Positions 22,654-30,788 of a stretch of 64,000 bases of DNA are shown piece by piece. Position 1 is the stretch's first letter, and the number at the start of each line of letters is the position of its first letter. The DNA comes from Euonymus europaeus. Taxonomy: Eukaryota > Streptophyta > Magnoliopsida > Celastrales > Celastraceae. The notes under the pieces are model-generated. The model saw nothing but the letters and a program-made list of their open reading frames with translations. It searched no databases and was not told the DNA's origin. The stretch covers positions 2,864,501 to 2,928,500 of the forward strand of contig OY756958.1 of assembly GCA_963580455.1 (NCBI GenBank). Reading direction: 5' to 3'. The translations under genes and the position numbers were made by a program.

Positions 22654-25600
22654 ATGAATTATATCATTGCTGAGGAGGATCATTTTACTGCAAAGGTTAC
22701 AATTTTTTCAAATATATCACATGTCATTGCACAAATAAGGGATAATTTGAGTGATAATCAACTTGAGTTATTTAGGAGGACATGCTTCGGCATTTTCCTA
22801 GATGTTGGTGATCTTTCTGTATCAGGACAGTTGATACATCAGCTCCTATTAAGACAGGTTGAATCCCCTGATGTTGATTCTGGAGTCTTTGGAGTTAGAT
22901 TAAATTTTAAGATCGCGAATAGGCTGACATCTTTTGGTATTACAGATTTTGCCCTCATAACCGGTTTAGTTTGTAGGGATGTGCCAGAAATTGGTTCATT
23001 AGTTGATATTGATGTACATAAGTTGAGGGATTTGTGGTTTGATGGAAGTGAGAAGATTTCGAGATATAATTTGGAGGTCTGTTTCTCTCGTATGTGCAGA
23101 AGGGGTGGCCATGATGATGAGGATGTGGTGAAGTTAGCTCTTGTGTATTTTATAGAGTTTGTCCTACTTGCTAAGGAGCGACATAGGTTTATAGATGATA
23201 AGTGGCTTCAATTGGTTGACAATTTGGAGGCATTTAATAGATATCCATGGGGGACGGTGAGCTTTGAACGAACCGTTGACTCACTTGCAAGAATAATGGT
23301 CAACCGAGTGGAGAAAAGAAAGAAAAGACCAACAAAGAAGGAGCAGTACTGTGTTTATGGTTTCCCTATGGTCCTCCAGGTATTATTTCTATAATATTGG
23401 TATATTTTACGGTGAACTTTTTTATTGCAAACTAATAATGTTGTTATTGATTTTAGATATGGTCATATGAAGTTGTTCCCCATATCGGTTCGTTGTATGC
23501 CTCAAAAATAAGAGATGGGATTCCTAGATTACTCAATTGGAGCAGCCACCACACACCGGATTGGAAAGAACTCTTACAGAATGTATTCCAACAAGCCAAG
23601 GTAAAAAAATTTATTTTTTTTATATTTGTGATAATTCTTATGGACAAAATATTAAGGTGCTAATGCTTGATTCTCTATGTTGCAATAGCTGCAAGTACAC
23701 ACTATGCTAGCTGCAAATGGGGTTGAGATGGAGCAGGACTACTGGATCAACGTGAGTAACAAGGTGGGAGAGCGAGCAATGAATGAAGATAATGAATCTG
23801 CAGCTTCTTCTAGTGATCACACAGCTCCTGTGGAGCAATATTTGGATGCACAGGGTCACATTGAACCTGTTGTGCAATCCTTCGATGCACATGGCCACAC
23901 TGAACCTGTGGAGCAATCCATTGATGCAGATTATCGAGTTGTTCATGAGGTGATTGTGAAGCTTGATAATTTGAAGAAACAGGTTCATGAGGGAAGCTTG
24001 ATTAGTGCACTTAAATCTGAATTTTTATATACTATGACAGTGGTTCATAAGTGCGTTGATGATGCGGTGTTGGCAATGAAAAATTTTACTAGCGGGGGGG
24101 AAGCAGTTAAATTCCCAGTTCCTGTTTTAGTTGCTGATGTGGGGGTGCAGACGGATGCGGATGAGGCTGATGGTGATGTGGTGAGAGGGAGTAATGTAAA
24201 GGGTGGGGTTCCTGTTTCAGTTGTCGATGTGGGTGTGATGACTGATGCGGATGAGGCTGAGGGTGTTGGAGGGGGCAATGTAGAGGGTGTGGTCTATGAG
24301 AAGGTAGAAAATGCAGATGCTGCGGAGGTGGAAAATGTAGAGACGGTGGAGGAGGGAAAGAATGGCAGTACTGTGGTAGAGGGTGAGGTTGATGCCCCTG
24401 TTGATGATGCCGAAGAGCATAGAGACCTTGATGTATTGCATACTGGTCTGAGCTCCATGGCTTCCTTTACCCCACCTGGAAAGAGTCAAGATTTTTCCGG
24501 GGTCCAGGTTGTGACACCATCAAAGTTCCCTCAAGCACTAGAAGGGGGTATTAAACCCTATGTGAGGAACAAACAGAAGCGCGCGTTGAAGCCTGGACCT
24601 CTGAAAAGAACACCATTTACATCTCCATCCTTGAAGAAAAGAAGAACAACTGATCTCAATGTTAAAGATGTCTCAAGTAAAGAGATTATAAAATTAGACC
24701 TGAAGAGGAAGTGGCCAGAACAATGGGCAGATGAGTTACGTGCATTCATGAAAGATAGGTCCAGGGATGGAGAAAGCTTAAGTTGGCCAACATGTTCAGT
24801 AAATAAACAGTGGTTTATGGAGGCCATAAGGTTGGACGGATGGTTAACAGACCAGGTAAACATACATTTTTTGGTAATAATTTTAATTGGTCGTGCCTGT
24901 TACTTGCCTGGTCGTGCCTGTTAGTTAAGTGGTCGTGCCTGTGTTTAACTGGTACTGTCCGTGTTTAAGTGGTCGTGCCTGTTAGTTAAGTGGTCGTGCC
25001 TGTGTTTAACTGGTCGTGCTTGCTAGTTAAGTGGTCGTGCCTGTTAGTTAAGTGGTCGTGCCTGTGTTTAACTGGTCGTGCCTGCTAGTTAAGTGGTCGT
25101 GCCTGTTAGTTAAGTGGTCATGCCTGTTATTTGCCTGGTCGTGCCTGTGTTTAAGTGGTCGTGCCTGTGTTTAACTGGTCGTGCCTGCTAGTTAAGTGGT
25201 CGTGCCTGTTAGTTAAGTGGTCATGCCTGTTATTTGCCTGGTCGTGCCTGTGTTTAAGTGGTCGTGCCTGTTATTTGCCTGGTCATGCCTGTGTTTAAGT
25301 GGTCGTGCCTGTTAATTTTTAGTTAAGTGGTCGTGCCTGTTAGTTAAGTGGTTGTGCCTGTTACTTGCCTGGTCGTGCCTGTTAGTTAAGTGGTCGTGCC
25401 TGTGTTTAACTGGTCCTGTCTGTGTTTAAGTGGTCGTGCCTGTTAGTTAAGTGGTCGTGCCTGTGTTTAACTGGTCGTGCCTGTGTTTGCATTACATGTG
25501 TACTAACATGTAACAAGACATCTTCATACAGCACCTTGATGTAGCCATGTACCTGATTAGGAAAAGAATGGCAAAGTTCCCAGGCTGTTTTAAGAGAGAT

Positions 25601-26319
25601 TGTGTTGTCCTAGACTGCCTGTTCTTTGTAAGTTACACCCTGTCATTAATACTTCATTTTTTTAATCATTTTGTTCGTGCTTGATTATTCCTGCTTTTAT
25701 GTATATTCATATGATTACAGACCAGGGTACAGGAGAAGTTTGAGTTGTTCAAGGCAAAGCCGGATGATATTGCCAGTTGGGACGAGGAAAGCATATTTTT
25801 AGATTATGTTGTGGGGCTACTTCCAATTGAATCTGTTGCCTGGGCAGGGTCAAAGTTTGTTTATTTTCCAGCAAACTTCAACAATCAGCACTGGGTTGCT
25901 GTGGAATTGATAATTGAAAAAAAGACCATTCATGTCTACGACTCACTGCCCAGTCTCACAAGTAGTGCTGCATTGAAGACCATATTTGATCCCTTGACGA
26001 ATATGCTTCCACATATTTTGCATTCCACTGGTTTGGGGGATGGATTGTTTGCTCCATGGAGATTGCAGCGGATACCTTCATGCCCTAGACAAACTGGAGG
26101 GTAAGTTCCTATACCAAGAATAGTGAGCGTTGATACTTTATTATGTATGCTGATACTTTTTTGTGTGTTCATTGTAGAGGAGATTGTGGCATGTTTGCCT
26201 TCAAATTTATCGAAGCATTGACGGCTGATCTGCCAGTAAAAATTATTGAGCAAGGGGACATGAAATTCTATAGACAAAAGTTTTGTTCAGAGGCTTGGGG
26301 ACAGGAGTTCATAATGTGA
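22654..26319 (+). CDS. MULE-borne DUF1985/ULP1-like cysteine protease, copy B
   Basis: Same gene as copy A, with six exons at 22654-23379, 23457-23600, 23689-24855, 25532-25627, 25721-26100 and 26178-26319; 884 residues, all junctions in frame. DUF1985-like N-terminus (TCFGIFLDVGDLSVSGQL), acidic Val/Glu-rich middle with GVQTDAD and GVMTDAD units, basic KRTPFTSPSLKKRRTT stretch, then the peptidase with His768 (NNQHWVAVE), Asp785 (HVYDSLP), Gln835 and Cys841 (GGGDCGMF). The acidic middle differs most from copy A, in repeat number and sequence, while the flanking domains are well conserved. It looks functional. What the protease does for the element is not known. Confidence 0.88.
24889..25481 (+). 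repeat. GGTCGTGCC array B3 (intron 3 of ULP1-B)
   Basis: The longest and most regular array: nearly thirty plus-strand copies filling intron 3 (24856-25531). Spacers are drawn from three types, 'tgttagttaagt' (period 21), 'tgtgtttaact' (period 20) and 'tgttatttgcct' (period 21), arranged in longer repeated blocks. This indicates recent unequal exchange or slippage. Spacers differ from those of the homologous intron in A. Confidence 0.95.
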
Positions 26320-26380
26320 ATATTTTTTTTAAATGTGAACTGTGAATTATATAAATTTAAATTCTTCCACATTTTTTATT

Positions 26381-26562
26381 GGTCGTGCGAGCATTGTAAC
26401 TGGTCGTGCCTGCTAATTTTTTACTGGTCGTGCCAGCATTTTATTCTGGTCGTGCCTGTTAGTTAAGTGGTCGTGCCCACTATTTTTTAACTGCCCACTA
26501 TTTTTTAACTGGTCGTGCCAGAATTTTAGCCTAGTCTTGCTAGCAGTTTAACCTGGTCGTGC
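26381..26562 (+). repeat. GGTCGTGCC array B4 (3' flank of ULP1-B)
   Basis: About seven plus-strand copies, several degenerate, between the ULP1-B stop and the end of the convergent transposase gene. Much shorter than A4 at the same place. Confidence 0.9.
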
Positions 26563-26711
26563 CTGCAACTTAACTGGACAGAATTTTACATATATAATAA
26601 ATACAATCATAGACTGACAGCTTTCAATAAAAGCAGCATTGTAGGAAGTAACGTTTAACAGTTTACAGTACAAAGTAAATGTTTAACAATTTGAATCGTC
26701 GATCACTGGTA

Positions 26712-29150
26712 TTATACCCTACCAGTCGAGGCTACCGGCTCCTTACAAGTCTGTCGGTTATGGCCAATTTTTTTACATCTTCCACACTTTCTAATTGCTA
26801 CAGATTCACCGGCGGATGGTATTCTTCTTTGTTTTGGTCTCCCCCCAGGTCTTCTCGTATCAGGTGGTAATAACCTTTGATCTTCACTTGCATGCCGATG
26901 GTCTTCAATTGGTACTGTGTTAATCGGTTCAGCATAAGCTAACATAATTGCCTCATTTGTATAGTAGCGTGAACACATGGATTGCGGATCAATGTTACGT
27001 GTTCTACACGCAGCCAACGCATGAACGCAAGGCAATTGTTGCATCTCAAATTTCCTGCAGGTGCATGTTCTGTTGTGCAGATTCACCTCTCCACCATCGA
27101 ATCCATCCCTTACATAAAACTGAATATGACTAATTGGTTCAACAGACATACGCTGCGCCTTGTCAATCCGCTTTCTCAACTTCTTATCAATTTTCTTGCA
27201 AAGTTGGGTTGTAATGGAAGCTGCTTTAGTGCGACGCTCATGGAACCATCTCTGAAGTAACGATCTTAGATGGTCAACCAATGTTGTAATTGGAAGACAT
27301 CGTGCTTCTCTCAAAACAGCATTCAAACTCTCAGCAATATTAGTGGTTAGTATACTGTACCTCCTACCTGGAAAATGTGCACGAGACCACCTTTCAAATC
27401 CAGCATCAACTAAATAACGATGTGCCCTGCCATCTTGAAACCCACGCAATTGTGTCATTAGATGCTCAAATTCTGAAACACGATATGCCTTCGCTGCCTT
27501 AAAATAAATTGGGAAGACACTATCATCAATATTTTTTGCTTTCATGTTTTGCTTGATGTGGTGTATACAGTGCCCATGGTATGACTCTGGAAAAACCAAA
27601 GCGACTGCCCTCTCAATGCTATTATGTCTATCTGATATTATTGCCAACTCTGAGAAATCTTCAAGATCAATAGCTGATCTTAGTTTTCCCATGAACCATT
27701 CCCAAGATGCATTATTTTCTGAATCTCCCATTCCAAAAGCAACCGGATAAATTTTGTTGTTGCCGTCTAAAGCAGCAGCCACAAAGAGTGTGCCCATGTA
27801 TTTTCCCTTGAGGTGAGTACCATCAACGGCAATGACACGTCTCAAAGAACTACGAAACCCTCTCAACGATGGCCCAAGAGCAAGGAAAAAAATTTTAAAC
27901 TTAAAATCATTATCGAACTCTATATGAGTTACTGTACCAGGGTTATTTTTCTCTAACACTGCACAGTAATGTGGCAAATACGAGAATGATAATTCTGGTG
28001 ACCCTCTTACCGCTTCCAAAGCAAACTCCCTAGCCCTCCAAGCTTTGTCGTAGCTTATATTCACACCAAACTCTGTCCGCACATCGTCGACTATATCTTT
28101 TGGCCGATACGTACGACCAACCCCTTCAAATTTAGACTTAATGCATTCTCCAATGACCTTTCCAGATGCTTGTCTATGACTTCGATTGATAAGGTCTAGA
28201 GAACACTCATGCTTGCCATTAAACCTTGTTATCTTAAAGAACTCTGAATCTTTCAATTTTATTGCTCGCAAGCGCCAATCACATCCCATATCAACACATT
28301 TGACCGCATATAGAGTTTTCGTTGATTTGAAGACATGAAACATTCTGTTCTCTTTCATCGCATACACAGCTATATTTTTCTGTAATTCTTTCTTGTCCAT
28401 ATAAATCTGCCCAACTGCAACATGACCACCGGATGAGCTACTAATACTATTGCTCGCAACAACACCTGAAGGCCCAATAGAATTTGAGCAATGATTCCTC
28501 TGATCCTGTGCCGCAAAGGTGGATTGATTATGTGATTGTGGTTCCCCGTCATCAAATGGATTTTCCCACTCTTCACCATGAAGACCCTGACTATCATCGT
28601 CATCATTAACCCCATCAATATCAGCGTTACCAGTATTTCGAAACTCAAAATCAGAGAAGTGAAAATCGCTGTAGTTATTAACCTGCTCGTCATCACCATC
28701 GTTGTGTGCTACAAATTTACTTGAAAATTGTGGTAACTCAGGAGAAACAGAACCAACATTTGGTCCAACAAATGTTTTATTTTCCATTGGACCATTGCTA
28801 GCATCTTGTGAGACAAACTGATAACTCGCTCTCTGCTCCGTTGTTACGCACAGTGGAGTACCAGGTTTAACTGGATGATCATTTTGCCTTAGGAAAAATT
28901 GCAAGTCACGTTCATTCTGTAGCTTCATCGGTTCCATTTTGAAATGTGTATTATAGACAAACTTCATCACCAAATCGAAGGAGTTAAAATCGACTTCAAT
29001 CAACTGGTATATGAGTTTTACAAATTCAGCATATGTTATTGCATTAGACACAATTACACCCTGACTTCTCCCGCCTTTAAAAGTGTGCATGCCCCTACAA
29101 TTTTCCCACTCTCCACCATATAACAAAACAAAATCGATCTCAGAAGCCAT
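26712..29150 (-). CDS. MULE transposase, copy B
   Basis: 812 residues from the ATG at 29148-29150, colinear with copy A and near-identical by eye; differences cluster in the acidic linker at 110-215. The frame is open four codons further (to 29162), but the predicted acceptor TGTGCAG falls just before the chosen ATG, and copy A has the same start. PB1-like N-terminus, MuDR-type DNA-binding region, DDE core (VDGTH, ISDRH, NIAES), SWIM finger and CCHC knuckle are all present with every key residue kept. A 5'UTR intron of about 0.68 kb is predicted, from donor CCAA/GTAAGTTC at about 29842 to the acceptor at the start codon; array B5 lies inside it. Confidence 0.95.
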   Translation of the reverse strand: MASEIDFVLLYGGEWENCRGMHTFKGGRSQGVIVSNAITYAEFVKLIYQLIEVDFNSFDLVMKFVYNTHFKMEPMKLQNERDLQFFLRQNDHPVKPGTPLCVTTEQRASYQFVSQDASNGPMENKTFVGPNVGSVSPELPQFSSKFVAHNDGDDEQVNNYSDFHFSDFEFRNTGNADIDGVNDDDDSQGLHGEEWENPFDDGEPQSHNQSTFAAQDQRNHCSNSIGPSGVVASNSISSSSGGHVAVGQIYMDKKELQKNIAVYAMKENRMFHVFKSTKTLYAVKCVDMGCDWRLRAIKLKDSEFFKITRFNGKHECSLDLINRSHRQASGKVIGECIKSKFEGVGRTYRPKDIVDDVRTEFGVNISYDKAWRAREFALEAVRGSPELSFSYLPHYCAVLEKNNPGTVTHIEFDNDFKFKIFFLALGPSLRGFRSSLRRVIAVDGTHLKGKYMGTLFVAAALDGNNKIYPVAFGMGDSENNASWEWFMGKLRSAIDLEDFSELAIISDRHNSIERAVALVFPESYHGHCIHHIKQNMKAKNIDDSVFPIYFKAAKAYRVSEFEHLMTQLRGFQDGRAHRYLVDAGFERWSRAHFPGRRYSILTTNIAESLNAVLREARCLPITTLVDHLRSLLQRWFHERRTKAASITTQLCKKIDKKLRKRIDKAQRMSVEPISHIQFYVRDGFDGGEVNLHNRTCTCRKFEMQQLPCVHALAACRTRNIDPQSMCSRYYTNEAIMLAYAEPINTVPIEDHRHASEDQRLLPPDTRRPGGRPKQRRIPSAGESVAIRKCGRCKKIGHNRQTCKEPVASTGRV

Positions 29151-29214
29151 TCCTGCACACATAATAATATATTAGAATGAACTTAAAAAATTCAAAGGAA
29201 AATAAAAAAGCACT

Positions 29215-29611
29215 GGCACGACCAGATAATCACTGGCACGACCACACTATATATTGGCACGACCAGATAATCACTGGCACGACCACACTATTTTTTGGCA
29301 CGACCAGATAATCACTGGCACGACCACACTATTTTTTGGCACGACCAGATAATCACTGGCACAACCACACTATATATTGGCACGACCACATAATCACTGG
29401 CACGACCACACTATTTTTTGGCACGACCAGATAATCACTGGCACGACCACACTATTTTTTGGCATGACCAGATAATCACTGGCACAACCACACTATATAT
29501 TGGCACGACCACATAATCACTGGCACGACCACACTATTTTTTGGCACGACCACATAATCACTGGCACGACCACACTATTTTTTGGCACGACCACATAATC
29601 ACTGGCACGAC
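29215..29611 (-). repeat. GGCACGACC array B5 (5'UTR intron of transposase B)
   Basis: About 18-20 copies of GGCACGACC (sense for the transposase on the minus strand). Spacers alternate 'agataatcact' (period 20) with 'acactatttttt' or 'acactatatatt' (period 21), a 41-bp dimeric unit. The array is well ordered and unlike A5 in spacer sequence. Confidence 0.95.
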
Positions 29612-29989
29612 CAACAAAAATCTGAGCGACCAACAGAGATCTGAGCTTCCAAACTTATAACATGGATACAATCTAGTTAATGACGGATACTAATTATCGA
29701 GCATCCACAAAAGATTTCACCCTAAATAGCTCATGAGTAATAAGAAGATATACAACACATTCAGCTAGCCACGAACGATTGCACAGGAAATAGCTCATGC
29801 GTAATAAGTCGATATACAATACATTCAGCTAGCAAATGAACTTACTTGGTGCACAAAAAGAGATGTAGAGCGGCTGTTTTGATCTATGTATGGATCGAGA
29901 ACGAAAAATGCATCGCAGAGCTCAAAACCCAAAGTAATAAATTAAACCCAGCGTAATAAATGTTGTTCGATTTTATTTTGCCACATAAG

Positions 29990-30097
29990 GGTATTCTAGT
30001 CAAAAAAAAGGTAAAAGAGGTCATAAATGCGATTTTTTTGAGACAAGGTCATTTTTCCAAAAATCTTTGTCAACTAGGTTATTTTCGCAAAATTCCC
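29990..30097 (-). repeat. Right TIR of MULE B
   Basis: Inverted relative of 21706-21832. It ends CGCAAAATTCCC and is followed by the target duplication AACTTATAA (30098-30106). Its inner part 'cacataagggtattctagtc' is shared with the right TIR of A, not with the left TIRs. Confidence 0.92.
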
Positions 30098-30454
30098 AAC
30101 TTATAACATGGATACAATCTACTTCATGACAGATACTATTTACGAATCATTCTCGCCCAGAATATGTCGAGCATCCACAGACGATTTCACAGGAAACAGC
30201 TCATGCGTGTAATAAGCAGATATACAACACATTCAGCTAGCCACAAACGATTGCACAGATGCGTAATAATAAGTAGATATACAACACATTCCAGCTAGCA
30301 AATGAACTTACTTGGAAGACAAACTCTGCACAAAAATAAATGCAGGGCGGCTGTTTTGATCTATGTATGGATCGAAAACGAAAAATGAATCGCAGAGCTC
30401 AAAACTCAAAGTAATAAATAAACCCAGAGTAATAAATTTTATTCTGCCACATAA
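30098..30454. mobile_element. Displaced right arm of MULE A with transposase 5'UTR exon
   Basis: Sequence of A cut off from its transposase gene by the B insertion. It is homologous to 29650-29990 of B. On the minus strand 'gtcttccaa/gtaagttc' (about 30316) is the predicted donor of the transposase A leader exon. Splicing to the acceptor at 21301-21307 would remove the whole of B as intron. Confidence 0.6.
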
Positions 30455-30563
30455 GGGTATTCTAGTCAATAAAAAAGTAAAAGAGGTCATAAATGCGATT
30501 TTTTTGAGACAAGGTCATTTTTCCAAAAATTTGTGTGTAAGTGGTCATTTCTCCAAAATTCCC
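30455..30563 (-). repeat. Right TIR of MULE A
   Basis: Ends CTCCAAAATTCCC and is followed directly by the 9-bp duplication TTCGCCGGT (30564-30572). Inverted relative of 13398-13515. Confidence 0.88.
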
Positions 30564-30788
30564 TTCGCCGGTCTCTGCCTCATCTCTCACTCGGTACCCT
30601 CGACTCATTTGTTCCTCTCTGTATTTCTCGATAGCAACGAGTAGGTAAGGACTTCTTACACTTGATTTCCTTCCGAGTTTCAATCTTCCTGGAAATCTCG
30701 TGAATCATAGAAAATATAAAAGATTAGAGGGAATTCGATTTTTCTTCTTATCCCTCTTTGGCTGCGCAGGTAATCGGTTGAATTGGAG

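Larger units (their letters stand above)
21706..30097. mobile_element. MULE B: ULP1-carrying Mutator-like transposon (nested in A)
   Basis: An 8,392-bp element in the same orientation as A, with long inverted ends starting GGGAATTTTGCGAAAAT and a 9-bp target duplication AACTTATAA. The first 88 bp or so of the two ends match with one difference seen (gacc versus aacc). Gene order is as in A: ULP1-like (+), then transposase (-), convergent, with five homologous array positions of which four still hold GGTCGTGCC motifs. B carries its own copy of 'aaacttataacatggatac' at about 29650, the same sequence it hit in A, so B inserted at an equivalent internal site of its relative. All coding frames are open, so it is a candidate active element. 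Confidence 0.95.
13398..30563. mobile_element. MULE A: ULP1-carrying Mutator-like transposon (outer)
   Basis: Bounded by inverted terminal sequences starting GGGAATTTTGGAGAAATGA and by the 9-bp duplication TTCGCCGGT. It spans 17,166 bp, but 8,392 bp of this is nested element B plus 9 bp of duplicated target, so A itself is about 8.77 kb. Order from the left: TIR, 5'UTR exon, motif array, ULP1-like gene (+), motif array, transposase gene (-), motif array, then the right 5'UTR exon of the transposase and the right TIR beyond the B insertion. The two genes are convergent. A transposase plus a DUF1985/ULP1 gene in one MULE matches the KAONASHI (KI)-type elements of plants. Both coding regions are intact, so the element may be autonomous. 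It sits between the L33 and NDUFA8 genes. Confidence 0.95.

Noticed and set aside
29151..29162. Four-codon N-terminal extension of transposase B
   Set aside because: The extension overlaps the predicted splice acceptor, and copy A starts at the following ATG.
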